DNA of 64,000 nt from Pelodera strongyloides (lineage: Eukaryota > Nematoda > Chromadorea > Rhabditida > Rhabditidae). The translations under genes and the position numbers were made by a program. The stretch lies in NCBI GenBank assembly GCA_036852015.1, contig JAANDG010000267.1, positions 74,501-138,500 of the forward strand, given 5' to 3'. How positions within the stretch are numbered: position 1 is the stretch's first letter; each line of letters opens with the position of its first letter. The notes under the pieces are model-generated. The model had not been told where the DNA came from, ran no database searches, and saw only the letters and a program-made list of their open reading frames with translations. Shown here one piece after another: positions 46,213 through 59,684 of this stretch.

Positions 46213-49045
46213 ATGACCAAGGAGAACCCGAAAGAAAGCGAAAAGGTCAAGAAACCCACTGGAAAGAAGAAACTAGTTTCTAAATCGTCAACGCTTCCCG
46301 ATGGCGTTCCGCCTATTCCTTCCGAAGCGGTGCCACCCACAAAACGGTTACGAGTATTCAAAAATGGCGACATCTACCATCCTGGAGTGAGGGTAAGCTT
46401 ACTTTCTTTAAAAGTTCAGTGACACGGCTATATGATTTATCGATGTATGCATATTGGGGGTCTACGATATCTGACACATGTAAACAATCTATAAACATAA
46501 CATCGACTCTCTGGCCAAAAAAGCCAAAGTAAAAAAAAAACTAGTATCCGTAACTAATAAGCAAGTTAAATTAATTAGTCCTTTTCCATCATGGCCTGTG
46601 AAATTCAAAATTTCTAAAAAAAATTATTGTATTTCTTCCAGGTCGTCATCAACGTGAAGCAAGTACGCGAACTAGATCCCTTCCTTGACGCAGTAAATGA
46701 GAAATTGAAAATTATCTCCGGTATACGACGTCTTTTCACGATGAACGGGAAAGAAATTAAGAAAATCGACGATATTGAGGATAATAAGGTAATTGACAAT
46801 TATTACGAAAATTAGGAATTAGCTAGGCCCATCAATTATCGATCGGATGGTTCGGTACTGTACCCTTATGAATCAAAATACACCGCTTTAAAGCGAAATA
46901 CCCGCCGGTTTTTGAAACGCATTGCGTACACCCGCTTTCTTGGGCAGCATATGCAAATGAGCAAAAATTAGAATAAACACTAGACCCCACGTTGCATATA
47001 AAAGCATGGGAATACAAGTACTTGAGATGCGTTTCAAAAACCGGCCGGTATTTCGCTTCATATAAAATATAATGCATGAAATTGATTTTGTCATATTTGG
47101 TCAGAACCGTCGTCTTGCTTGTTGTATTTTTATATACATTTCCCTAATCCACAATCACTTAATGGGTCAGGCTCACGAGATGAACCATATTTTCATACTA
47201 ATATAATATTCCTATTATTCTCCATACGGGTTTACACATGGGGACGCTATTTTGTAGAAATAGCTGTTAGACACGGCAATTATAATGTCCGGACACTCCG
47301 TATTATCAAAATTGTGTTTTTCTCGTGAGCCTGACCCTTTTATTAATATTTTTAGGATTACGTCGCGTCGGCCAACGTATTTACTCCAATGGCTTACGGT
47401 CAGACGACGAGGCTTGGTACTTCGCATGGGTCCACGCGGGTAGGTTCTTTATGGAACACCTCATTTTTGAAAGTTGTTTCATTTCTTCAGTGGTATAATC
47501 TGGGCGACTGCATTCATGTGTATCACGTGAAAATTTTATTCCATTCGGTCCCTGAAAAGCCGAGAAAAAAGTTACGTACGGCGTATGTCGGGAAATACAC
47601 TTACGTACGCCGTACGTCGAGAAATATACTTACGTTCGCCGTATTTCGAGAAATACACTTACGTACGCCGCACGTCGAGAATACAGTTACGTAAGCCGTA
47701 CGTCGAGAAATACACTTACGTACGCCGTACGTCGAGAATACAGTTACGTAAGCCGTACGTCGTAAGTTAGTACTTGAGAATTATTTTCTTTGTAGACGCT
47801 GTCCACGAAGTCCACTCCCTCGACGGTGACATCGACCAGATCGTCTAGAAGCACTGAACCGAGAAACCCAAATGGTTCCGTTAAACATACAGCGTCGACA
47901 AGGACCCGCTCCGTTTCTAGGGTTATTACTTTTTCAAATAATATTTTGCGACTGAACATAGATTCATCGTATTTTGGTTGTAAGTTCATAGCATCGAACC
48001 TTCGACTTGTCTAGGGAACATTGTCGTAAAAGTTTCATCTTGTAATGACGGCATACAAATTCATGTTCGACGTTCCACCAAAGTTCAACTAAAACATTCC
48101 TGAAGCAACGAATCATACTACAATGTAAAGAATTTCTAGACATAAAATTAGTTCTTAATTCCAGCCTCCTGGAAATGTATCCACACCGTCGATGAAGAAA
48201 CTTACACACAAGAAACATGAGACGTGAGTAATTTACTGGATTTCGTGCAATCACAATTCAGATCGTTTCCTTTCCTTTTCTTGTATCTTCATCACTGTCA
48301 TTACTTCATCATTGTCTAAATGTACTGCCTTTTGGAGAATAAGAAGGGATTCCAAAGTTTACTCAAATTTAGATTTTTTTTTAGAAAACCGCCATCAAGC
48401 GCTCCAGCACTCAAAAAGGCCGTAGCTGGTGCCAAGAAAACGGTCAAGAAAGTAGTGAAAAAGGAAGTAGAAAAGGCTGAGGACAAGGCAAATGCAGTGA
48501 AAAAGGGTAGGTCCCGTTTTATAATCAATATTATTTGGATTACTCAAGTCCCAATATGCAGCGATACTTGAATATGTAATTCTCCGAAGCAATAAGAAAT
48601 AATTTTGTTTTACTTCATTAGCGAACGCTGAGAACGTTTGTGAATTATTTGCACGAGTATGTGGCTCTTGAGCTAATTTTGGTACCGTAGTTTGACGCGT
48701 CTTACCATTATAAGAGACAAATTCTGCTTTTGAAGTGTCTGCTACCCTTCAATTTCATAATGGATATTGACAACGCCAAGTTATTATATCTTCGAAACCT
48801 TTATTTCAGTAGTGAAGAAGAAACTAACGCCAACAACTCCTAAGAAGATTGTAAAAGAACAAAATGGCACAAAAGAAGTGCATCCTCCGAAATCTCCACC
48901 TAAAGCCGTGCTCGCAACAGAACCAGAAGTCGAAAAGCCCAATGGAACCATTGAAGGGACTATCGCTACGGGTGCAGCAGGTGAACAACTTCTCACAATA
49001 TTTTATTTAGAAGCGGCAAAAAGTTACGGGTCCCGAGGATCCTTG

Positions 49046-49112
<67 letters not shown>

Positions 49113-51271
49113 CCGCTATAGAGAGCTAAACGCGCGCACGAGAGAGAGGGAGATCTATAGAGGAGCTTGAGAGACAGAGAGGGAGAAATTTGTCTCGCTA
49201 GCGAATTATTTTATTCAGCGTGGTTCGACGAAGTGCGGAATATTTTGTTACTCTAATCCGCGCACTTTCAGCAATCGCCGCGGGTGCTTCAACGGTAGTG
49301 GCAGCCGACGTGCTCACCACGCACGAGAACCATCATAAAGAGTAAGTGTCCGCTGTTTCAAGCCTATTCTGTTCTATTTCAAACCAAGCTATGAGAAGAT
49401 GAATTTTGACTGTGAATTTATGAAATTTGGCTCAGGGTTGCCATAAAGTCCCTTTTACTATTTGTATTCTTTGGCATATATGACGATATGGCTCGTCTAA
49501 GACTTAGGAACGATGACTACATTTCTTATAACGTAGCGTTCGCTAAAGCTAGTGGACGACTGCTGCTGACTAAAATTTGAACTAGGTCTGATTGTGCCAT
49601 TCACATCTGGGTGTCACACAACACTACCTAGACGATTCCACATGCACTAACTGTGAGGCCGAAAATCAATCTCCTTGCTTTACAACCTACTAAATTAGAT
49701 TCCTTAGGGTTGAATTGAATACATTCGGTACTCCTACTTGCAACACTTTAGAGAGCCTGAGGTACACTCATCTGAAGTCGCTATCGAGAAGGCGGACGTC
49801 CATCCTGCTGCAGAAAATCACGAAGGAAAAGAAGTAGTCATTGAAAGCGCAGCACATCATGAGAGTGCGGCATCCGCAGCACATCATCCTGCTGCACATC
49901 TTGCATCTGAATCAGAAGGTATACCTGGTGACATGTGAAGGGTCCATATGCTTCTGGAGGGTATAACATCCGATTTCTGGTAGTTTAGACTTAGACGCAG
50001 TTCATTTGCTATATAAGTATCACTATTGTTTCAAAATTATTCACAAAACTCGAGCTGGACGATGATGTATCGCATATTATTTATTGATTTTTCGTTTTCT
50101 CCAGAAGCGACAGAGTCGGAGGACGAGAGTGAAACAGAATCCGAAGATAGTGCATCGGAATCGGAGGGTGCTGAAGAATCAGACAACGAGTCGATTAAAA
50201 GTAAAGGTACACATTTTTTTCAGCATTTGGCGTGCAGATGGAAATGAGGATAAGAAATTAAAGGGATGGGTTCACTACAAAATCACCTTGTTTTTATGCT
50301 TTGCTTTGATTGTACAAAGGAAAACTTAAACAAAGAGCATAAAAAATATTCCTTGAATTATTCCCTAGGGCAGATATTAGGTAAAAAAGGTGAGTATTGA
50401 TTTTTTTCCGATAAAGCTGTACTGCAAGATAAACTAAGGAAGCTAAGATATATGGCTGAAACACACTGTTTTTTCATTGTTTTATGTGAAATAAACGATG
50501 AAGACTACAGCTTATTTTGCTCAAAACAGTGTGTTTCAGCCATATCTCTTAGCTTCCTTAGTTTATCTTGCAGTACAACTTTATCGGAAAAAGATCAATA
50601 CTCACCTTTTTTTACCTAATATCTTCCCTAGGGAATAATTCAAGGAATATTTTTTATGCTCTTTGTTTAAGTTTTCCTTTGTACAATCAAACTAAAGCAT
50701 AAAAACAAGGTGATTTTGTAGTGAACCCATCCCTTTAAGGTTACCAATTATATCAAAATTTCACATTCTATCCAAGCTTTTTCCTTGTGGGCCCCCTGTG
50801 GGATCTTTACTTTTTCTGTAATGCTATTTCACTGCCGATTTTTTGAATCATAATTTTGAATGCAAAGTACGTTTCATCGGCTCTTTAACTTTCACTTGAA
50901 CCCTGATCCCCAATTCGATTGCAGTATTCTTATCCTAAATTAATCGATAATACAGTCAAGCAATCAATACTTATTTTTTAATGCGGTTTCAAAGTATCCC
51001 AAAAAATCGGTGTGATTCTGTCAATTCTACCGTATTTCTGCACAAAACCTGCATGTGCAATATGCATATATAATATGACAATTAAAAATATTCTCGTGTA
51101 GTTCCAAGTTACGGTAAATTTTCAGCACACTTTGAAACCCCATAATAAATCGATGTATCATTTTTATGAACCGATTTTTAATGTACTAAAATATTTTTTT
51201 TGATATAATAATGACAACTTTCAGAAAGCAACGCTTCCAAACGCACTACAACTGTCGAAGATGCCAAATAG
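46213..51271 (+). CDS. Doublecortin-domain protein
   Basis: Predicted microtubule-associated protein with one N-terminal doublecortin domain. Eleven exons join in frame (46213-46392, 46642-46788, 47356-47439, 47796-47921, 48165-48223, 48385-48506, 48810-48980, 49272-49341, 49752-49918, 50105-50206, 51225-51271) to give 424 residues. After a lysine-rich start, the domain spans about 44-130: KRLRVFKNGDIYHPGVRVVI, then GIRRLFTMNGKEIKKIDDIE and DYVASANVFTPMAYG. The remainder is low-complexity: Ser/Thr/Arg-rich, then Lys/Ala/Pro-rich, Ala/His/Glu-rich, and an acidic Ser/Glu repeat (ESEDESETESEDSASESEG). No kinase domain is visible, unlike ZYG-8/DCLK. Repeats occupy several introns. Two AATAAA sites follow the stop (51302, 51322). 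Confidence 0.93.
46892..47057. mobile_element. AGCGAAATACC foldback, copy 3
   Basis: In doublecortin intron 2. TTAA precedes it, and TCAT follows. The ends are AGCGAAATACCCGCCGG and CCGGCCGGTATTTCGCT. Confidence 0.9.
47159..47342. mobile_element. Short TTAA-type foldback
   Basis: Element 47163-47338 begins TGGGTCAGGCTCACGAGA and ends TCTCGTGAGCCTGACCCT. The left flank is TTAA and the right flank TTTA. It is in doublecortin intron 2, about 100 bases from the AGCGAAATACC copy. Confidence 0.85.
47570..47763. repeat. Palindromic-unit minisatellite (CGTACGTCGAGAAATACACT)
   Basis: About seven copies of a 27-30 bp unit alternating CGTACGTCGAGAAATACACT and CGTACGTCGAGAATACAGT types, joined by TACGTACG palindromes. 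It lies in doublecortin intron 3, just before exon 4. Confidence 0.9.
49049..49110. repeat. GA microsatellite in doublecortin intron 7
   Basis: A pure GA run of about 60 bases, followed by degenerate GA sequence to about 49190. It lies immediately downstream of exon 7. Confidence 0.95.
50258..50738. mobile_element. TTAA-flanked foldback in doublecortin intron 10
   Basis: Element 50262-50734 begins AGGGATGGGTTCACTACAAA and ends with the complement, with TTAA on both sides. Long arms of over 200 bases include AACACACTGTTTT and AGCTTCCTTAGTTTATC. It is the same family as 53461-53930. Confidence 0.92.
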
Positions 51272-51514
51272 AGGAGAATATCGCTAATTAAATTAATTAT
51301 TAATAAACTAAATTAATTATTAATAAATATGGGCTGATCTTTGCTGTTTTTTTTAGCGCACACAAAAAAGGCATCACATCAATACACGACATACTAAACT
51401 AGAAACATAGCACATAGCAGCGCATCCCGAAAAAGTCCATCAAACATTTATTACGCACATGCAACATTTAACGCAATGAAATGGCGAGATGAACTCTGCT
51501 TATGGAGCCTAAGG

Positions 51515-51542
51515 CCCAACCTGAGCCTAAGCCTAAGCCTAC
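51515..51542. repeat. Short telomere-like GCCTAA run
   Basis: CCTGAGCCTAAGCCTAAGCCTA: three adjacent GCCTAA units, the complement of the nematode telomere hexamer TTAGGC. Confidence 0.5.
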
Positions 51543-51664
51543 CATTTGCTTGTTTTTTTATTATATTTTGTATATTTTAGTCATTCACCAATTCACGTTG
51601 TATTGTTGAAGACATTTTTGGTATAATGTACCAAACCTAGCACACCTTACTTACTATTCAATTG

Positions 51665-51790
51665 TTAAAGCGGAATTGAAACGCATCGAATACACTAGCA
51701 TTCTTATGCAGCTTATGCAAATGAACATAAATAGGAAAAAATCGAGCTAAATTCGAGCAAATCAGCAAAAATCTAAGAATTCAGCTTTAA
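51665..51790. mobile_element. AGCGAAATACC foldback, diverged copy
   Basis: TTAA is followed by AGCGGAATTGAAACGCATCG. Internal CTTATGCAGCTTATGCAAAT and AATCGAG match the family. The right end is eroded to CAGCT before TTAA (51787-51790). Confidence 0.7.
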
Positions 51791-52017
51791 TTCAGAATGC
51801 TAATCGACGAGGGCTGAAACACCTTACAATAACTCCATACTTCGTGCATCGTCGCTTGTTTACCCACAGCATTTGTAATCAACTTATTGCATTTATGCTA
51901 AATGACGCTCTTTTCCGTAATACGAATTAACTAGAACTTAGGTAGTGTCACTTGCAGAAATTTGATCCAACGGTTTTTTTGCTTTATGACACTTTCTGAC
52001 GGAGGCTCTTACTGATT

Positions 52018-52019
<2 letters not shown>

Positions 52020-52067
<48 letters not shown>

Positions 52068-52080
52068 TCCTCCCTCTCTA
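52020..52080. repeat. CT microsatellite
   Basis: A CT run of about 42 bases, then CTCTTCC variants. The neighbouring 52080-53450 is AT-rich and shows no exon I can support. Confidence 0.95.
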
Positions 52081-53456
52081 AGGCCCCTATTCTGGCGAGT
52101 AGAAGTGTCATCCGTCAAGTCTCTTTAGAATGTACATCTAATTGAGATTATTCCTCCAAATATATACATCCTATCGAACCAAACGCACATAGTGTCAGTT
52201 AGTGTGTCCAGAGCCCTTATTCACTAAAGCTTTCTAAAGACAGGGTAAAGTTTCTATTTGACCAGTGTTCATAATTGCAGTTACTTGACGGGTTTAACTT
52301 GCTTCACGTTCAAACTTTAACAGTTAGAGCGTTCGGAGCCCTTATTCACAAACTCTTACATTTAGTTGAGTGAGTGTGAGTAACGCTACTTCGTGACCAG
52401 AGTCCATAATTTTTAAATCATGCAGTCTTCCAGCATTGCATACCGCTTTGAAGTTACTTCGAATCCTGAGTCAAGAATTACTATTCGATTAGGAAAACGT
52501 TTTTTTTGCTCTCAACACCGTGTGTACTGGGGGAATTTTTAGAAGTCCAGAGAAATTATACGACCCGAAGTCGGTCCCAAATTATTTTCTTTCCTTTTAG
52601 GGTAATTCCTTTTTTATGTCATCGTACTTCGTAATCTGATTTGAAATAAATGTTATTTATACAAAACCTGTGTATATATTACCTTGCCAAGTAAAATTGA
52701 TGGCGTAGTAATGTGTTCCGACATGCCAAAGTAGAGGCCAATAATTCATTATCACTCGCCGGGTTCGCATGCAACTTGCCTTGTAATTTATGCATATTTA
52801 TTTGATTCATTTGCGCCTAGTAGATACCCTTATGGCTTCCTTATGGCGTAAAGGCAAATTCTGATGCCTTTTCTTGACTCCTAAAATAAAACCTAAAAGA
52901 ATATGCAAAATGTATACATATTATCGATTTTATCGATTTATATTATAGTGCAACTCTTCAAACACTCGCTTGCGTTTATATTCTAGAAAAATAAAGAGAA
53001 ATTAAAAACAACGTCTCAACGTCACAATTATTCACTTTTTACTTTTTACACAGGAAGTTACAATTAGTAAAGGGCACTGCTAAAAAAAATTTGCATTTTC
53101 CGGAAATGGTAACCATCCGTGATTACTTACAATTAATCATTTCATTAGATTGCAAACCGGAAACTAACTTATTAACTTATTTATTTCTCAATAATTTTTG
53201 TCCTTCTTCTTATTACTGCTAGTAATTTTGGTTTAGGTTTACACGAGACGAGGATCAAGAAACAAACTAGCGCAGTCAAAGTTGAGATAAGCTCTAGCAG
53301 AAACGTATGCTAACATTTACTTCGTCCTCTCTTGTAAACTAAATGTTCAGTAATGTTGGAGCCATAGCCATAGCGCCACAGTTGGATCAGGAATTTGCAT
53401 ATTCTACATGGAAGTACAGTTGTGCAGCATACTCGAAAACCACGTGTCATACAGCT

Positions 53457-53934
53457 TTAAAGGGATAGGTTCACTACAAAATCATCTTGTTTTTATGCTT
53501 TAGTTTGATTGTACGAAGGTAAAATTAAACAAAGAGCATAAAAAAAGTTTCTTGAATTACTCCCTAGGGAAGATATTAGGTAAAAAGGGTGAGTATTGAT
53601 CTTTCTTCCGATAACGTGAGTAAACAAGATAAACTAGGGAAGCTAAGAGATATGGCTGAAACACACTGTTTTGAGCAAAATAAACTGTAGTTTTCATCGT
53701 TTATTTTACTTAAAACAATGAAAAACAGTGTGTTTCAGCCATATCTCTTAGCTTCCCTAGTTTATCTTGTTTACTCACGTTATCGGAAGAAAGATCAATA
53801 CTCACCCTTTTTACCTAATATCTTCCCTAGGGAGTAATTCAATAAACTTTTTTTATGCTCTTTGTTTAATCTTATTTTTGTAAAAAACTAAAACATAAAA
53901 ACAAGGTGATTTTGTAGTGAACCTATCCCTTTAA
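53457..53934. mobile_element. TTAA-flanked foldback
   Basis: Element 53461-53930 begins AGGGATAGGTTCACTACAAA and ends with the complement. It is the same family as 50262-50734. Its left TTAA is directly preceded by ACCACGTGTCATACAGCT, the right end of a CACGTGG-family element, so one TTAA serves both. Confidence 0.92.
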
Positions 53935-55150
53935 AGTTTGTGTTTCTTACAGCAAACTCTAACATCTAAAACGTGACCAACCACCCCCAGTGCGCATCTT
54001 TTGGCTTATGTTAGCTTTTTTGTTCAATAGAGACGCTAATTGTTGAACTTCCCTCTCAGTGCTGGGCTTTGCATGCTAAAATGTTTTTTTTAGAAATATG
54101 TTGAAATCTAACATCTGCGCTCTTGTTCATATTGATCTTTACACTGTGAACTAATTTTTGTTTATTCATTTCTAATTTTTATATATTTCTTTTTCATTTA
54201 GGGCATTTTTTATATTTACGATACGACAGATACATCTTCTTTCAAATCTAGGCTAAAAATAGCACTGCTCTATTCGTTTGCTAATTGCTTCAGCAACAAC
54301 GTGTACATCTGTGTATGTTTAATTTAATTATGCATTTTTTTCATAAAACCATACCAACTCATTGAATAACGTTATTGTTATTCATAGATAACTTAATTTA
54401 TTTCCTTTTGAAGCTCAGTCTTCAAAATATAACGTGATTAAGAAATTCTTTACAATTAGAAACGTGCTGCGATATAATTAGGAATACAAGAGCTGGTGAG
54501 AAAATGTTATTTTGGGTGTGACAGCGTCACTGACATGTTTTTGGTAGCAACACATTTTTTTTCCATTTGCAAGTCTGAAGAATATCTGTTTGATGTGAAA
54601 ATCTGAATTTTTTTATTATTATTTCTAAAAGTTTTTGATCCGTACGTGAAGTTTTGAACCGTAGGAATCGAACAATTAATTTATTCATGCTGTAGTTCCA
54701 TCATAGCGAGCAAAATGTAGAAACTGTGCTCAATTCCATACAATCTAAAAAATAAGCTACATCTTTGCTGTTCAGCTAGTAATAGATTAGCATCGGACGT
54801 ACTTTAAGAAGTTAACGACCTTGGCGAAGTATACTATATGTAGTTGCCCATAATCTGTGGCTTATGTTACCTAACTTTCCTTCTAAATATAAAGGATCAC
54901 ATTCAAAATAAAAGGTTAAAAAAGAACTTGACTCGCTCGCCAAAAAGAAAGAGATTTGCCATTTGCATTTATGTGGCCTCTAAAGCTTCAGCAGGATACC
55001 TATTCCACTTTTTCTCATTACTCGGGTGAAATAGGAAGAGCAATTTTTTTAGCTTCGCTTGTTCCTAGACACGCTATTTCAAGAACTTTGAAATAAAGGG
55101 TATTATTATATACACATGTCCCTTATGTCCCTTATTAGCGTTATGCTACC

Positions 55151-55601
55151 TTAAAGGGACGGGCCCATCAAAATAAACCCATATTTTGCATGTTTTTATA
55201 ATTTGTATAAAGGGGGTTTATAATAATATATGTACACTAAATTTCGGCTAGAGTATATCGCGCTGAAATTTTTCGGTGTCGATAAACTCAAAAGTATACC
55301 GTAGAAGACCAACAATTGCACCCTTGTTTCCTTACCGTGTCTCCCGAGGATACCTCGCTCTGATTGGGACCCGGGAGACTATCTGTCCATATAGCCACAT
55401 TCCCCCGGGACACGCGGTAAGGAAATAAGGGTGCAATTGTTGGTCTTCAACGGTATACTTTTGAGTTTATCGACACCGAAAAATTTCAGCGGGATAAACT
55501 CTAGCCGAAATTTAGTGTACATATATTATAATAAACCCCCTTTATACAAATTATAAAAACATGCAAAATATGGGTTTATTTTGATGGGCCCGTCCCTTTC
55601 T
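55151..55601. mobile_element. TTAA-type foldback
   Basis: Element 55155-55597 begins AGGGACGGGCCCATCAAAAT. The right flank has mutated to TTTC. It is the same family as 45753-46144. The centre carries GAGACACGG/CCGTGTCTC-like inner arms. Confidence 0.9.
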
Positions 55602-55741
55602 GCATTTTTTACTGTTTATGTATGTAGTATGTCTGTGCGCATCTCTTTATGGTGTAATAAATTATTATTATTATTATAAGCAATAGATGTTCTATCACAA
55701 AAATTGGTATACCTTTGCTTGTCAGCTAGCAATAGATCTGA

Positions 55742-56180
55742 TTAAAGGATCGCAGTCACTCCAAAATCATCATTTTGCTTCGAGTTTACTTGAATTTAGT
55801 AAAGAATAAAGAAAATACTTTACCAAAACCGAATAATTTGAATTCCAACTCAGGGAGTGAACAAGTAGAAACGTAGTTCTATTTAACTACAGCTGGATTA
55901 TGAAACGTGTAGTGATATGCCTGCAGACCCTTGCAGTATATGCAAATATATAATATGCAGATATTTGCCGAAATAATTTGCATACTCCCGACCGGGAAGC
56001 AGCTGTATGAACACGTTTCGTGATCCTGCGGTAGTTAAGTAGAACTACTTTTCTACTTGTTCACTCCCTGAGTTGGAATTCAAATTATTCGGTTTTGGTA
56101 AAGTATTTGTCTCTATTCTTTACTAAATACAAGTAAACTCGAAGAAAAACGACGATTTTGTAGTGACTGCGATCCTTTAA
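55742..56180. mobile_element. TTAA-flanked foldback (AGGATCGCAGTCACT)
   Basis: Element 55746-56176 begins AGGATCGCAGTCACT and ends AGTGACTGCGATCCT, with TTAA on both sides. Flanking sequence on each side matches an uninterrupted stretch at about 54760-54845, a paralogous empty site. Relatives lie at 27994 and 60697. Confidence 0.93.
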
Positions 56181-56577
56181 CATCGGACACACTTCAAGAA
56201 GTTAACGTACTTGGCGAAGCAACTATCTGTACTTGGCCCATTTTTTTGTCGGAACAATGCTTTTTACAAATCTTGTCCTCGTAAAACAATCTTTAGAGTT
56301 ACTATACAATCTTTCAAAGTTCTTTCCGATATGTTGGTTTGCTTATGATAGCCACCTATGAGCTTAACCTGGGTGTAATTAAGATAGCTGGCTATAATTA
56401 TGGTGGTAACTTTACTTGGCAATGTATAATTAAGAAGCTAATTAGAAGAGGACCACCTAATGGAGAAACGCGAAAAAATCAAATCTATATTACGAATTCG
56501 CTGCAGCAGAGTTACCATTAGTATCTAATTCGATTAAAGCTCATAAGACGTTGTAAGCTTCCCAGGTCTGATTAGAC

Positions 56578-56618
56578 TTGTCTGCAAAATGTTTCACTCT
56601 CTTCTCTCTCTTCTCTCT

Positions 56619-56677
<59 letters not shown>

Positions 56678-56860
56678 CTTCTTTCATTAATCTTATATTT
56701 ATCTATTCTATCTTTCTCTCTCTCTCATCCTGTCTCTCTTCCGTCTCTCTCTATGTCTCTCTCTCTCTATCTTTCCCTGTCTTCCTCTGTCTCTGTCTCT
56801 ATCTTTCTCTCTTTCCCTGTCTCTCTGTCTTCGTCTCTCTCTCTCCCCTCCAAACTCAGA
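56578..56860. repeat. Poly-T and CT tract
   Basis: A T run of more than 50 bases (about 56622-56678), flanked by CT-rich repeat on both sides. Open frames here are compositional. Confidence 0.95.
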
Positions 56861-56879
56861 TCAGTGGTAATTAGGTCGT

Positions 56880-58381
56880 AAAACTCTCAGTTCGCCCTCT
56901 AAAAGGCGTTGATTGGACGAAATTGTGGATTGAAAAACCATTGCACTTCTAAGTGAAGAATGAATTAGAATTAGAAAGGATAAACGGGCGCACCATCTTG
57001 ATTCCCTCCACTAAATGCCATTTCCTTTTCACGCGCAATTGCGATTTATCAGTAGTATTGACTTGCGATTCGGTTTAGGCGTGTGCTTGTGGTGAGGCTT
57101 AGGAACCTAACCCTTTATGAACAAGACACTGATTCTGAGCCGAAGTCTAACAGGAATTGTAAACGTCCGCGCTCAAGTAACGAGTAATTTGTTAGTGTTG
57201 ATTTCTATGAACCTTATCCTCAAGGCCATGCCTAAAGCCTGTCTCTTCGACGTACAAACTCTCAATACCAATACTGCATATATCCTTTTATTCCGAGAGA
57301 TTTAAAATGATATGACATGTGTTTAGATATTGTACATGTATTCAGTATAATGTTGTATGTTCGACATGGTGTTCTCCCTCTCATTCCCTCTCTCTCTCAT
57401 TTATCTTATTTCTCTATCTCTCTCTCTCTCTATCTGCCTCTCCCTCTCTCTCTTCTCTCTCTCTCCGTCTCTCCCCCCCCCCCTAGAATTTTATCTCCGA
57501 ATTACTCGTTTAAAGTCAAGTGGTCGAGCCGGGGGGCGCGAGTTTGTGTTTGTTTGTTCGTTACATGTGCTGGTCCAGTCATGGTCCTTGAGCACGCTAT
57601 GGCCCACACAATTTGGACACATATGGACACACGCCTTGACTTGATTACTAAAGAACGCTTAGTATAAGTTTTGGTTTCCAATGTCAATGTATATTGTTCC
57701 TTCCTTCTCACTATATTTCTGATTATATCATATGTATACCACTAACACCGCCAATGTGGACATATTGAAAGGGCATACGGCTTAACTTTATTAATAAAGC
57801 TCAGCTTTTGTTTCTGTATATTCTTTGTACAATCACCTTTGTGGTGTTCTCTGCCATGCTGCATCTCGTGGTCGACCTGGAACCTTTCTCAATGTCCCTT
57901 CTTACAATTAGTATGACGGTGTCTTTACTGCACCACATCTTAGGGTACCCTTCGGCTTTGCGAGTTACTAGACCTTATTTTCAGTGCTTGCCAATGTGAA
58001 ACTTTCTACTCGTTGAACCAATAAACTATTATTATTAACGTAAATAAACTCGCCATTCTTTACGTAAGGACGCACCCCTTTGCTGTACTAGCCAAACAAT
58101 TTATCGTTTTCCCTATCACTTTTGAAATCGGCTTCTGGACATCCACGTAACTCACAAGGACTGACAAGGTATACGTTTCCACTAATTTATGCAAAGATAA
58201 TTTACACACCAGCTCAGGAACTAGTCATGTATGCGTCATAAAGATTAACATCTTTTCATTATATTTGTATCGAAAATTGTAATTTTATATTTTTTATCCT
58301 AATGGATTCCCCTCGATGTCTCGAATATCTGTTATGTGGCATTTACTTAGTTTAGTCAGACAGAAATCCTAGAAGAGCTAG

Positions 58382-58480
<99 letters not shown>

Positions 58481-59632
58481 CGAGAGAGAGAAGGAGGAAG
58501 AACGATACATAAAGAGAAAGAGAGACATAAAGAGAAAGACAGAGAGGAGTGCCAGAAAGAGAGAGAAGAATGGTAGAGAGAGAGAGTGAGATAAGTGAGA
58601 GAGTGAGAGAGAGAGAGAGAGAGAGACAGTAGGAGAAAGACTAGTAGCTCTAACATTGAAATTTTATCCGCAAGTGTTATGTGTCGGAGCGTGTGTGCCC
58701 GGGAAACAAGCGAAACAAGCACAGTTCATGTAACACGCTTTAAAAGAGAATCACTTTATTGCGCTTTTATGTAAGGGCTTTTACTAGTTCTTCACTATTT
58801 ATAGTGTCATTACCAAAATCGCAGTATTAATTGTTTAATCAAGGTGTTGAACTTCCGCTGTTAGTTTTACCATTGATGAGATGACGTCAACTCCCTTTTT
58901 TATGATTTTTACGTCGTCAAGTTATACGTTTCATACAATGTATATTGGAGTGTATCTATGCAAATAGCACTGTTCTTCTACCTTCACCCTTTATTGAAAT
59001 CAGTCCCACGTCCTATCAGATAATTTCCAAAGCCAAGACAAATATACGAAAACATCTGGAAAATAGTAAGACATATATAATTGACTTCCCGAGACTACTC
59101 AAACACTACTACTATTGTACTCAAACCACCGGTTAGTTGCGGATATTAATGTAAAGCAAATAATTTAATTAATATGTTTTCAAGACGGTTATTTTTATTT
59201 GCGCCATTTTTGCTCTTATACAGCATGTGTTTGGCGTGTGAAAGCGGAACCGCAATAATCGTGCCAGTTCCACGCCGCTTGCACGCAATAGTAACGCGGC
59301 CTGCACCACCTTTACGCTGTAACAGACGCAAATAAATCACCCACATTCCTAGTTGTCATTTTCCAACTAATTGGAAGTTTTGCGAAATTTGAAGCCGAAT
59401 TTTGTATTTGAGAACTCCCACGGGGAGAAATATTAGCTCGGTTGTCATGGCTGGGACTACATTTATATTTATTGAATAGTTTTTCTTGTGATTCGACTTT
59501 ATATTATATTTTGATAGCAGTCATCCTTTTCACTACAAAGACAATTCTGTTAAAGTGCTTTCATTTGTATCCATTGATAGCGAGTTTCGCTTCGCTTCGC
59601 TTCGCTTCGCTCTCTCTCTCCCCCTCTCTCTT

Positions 59633-59684
<52 letters not shown>

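Noticed and set aside
57808..57999. Hydrophobic 63-residue frame
   Set aside because: Membrane-like composition only, no splice or start context. The antisense also gives an open frame, possibly a decayed retroelement scrap, but no motif confirms it.
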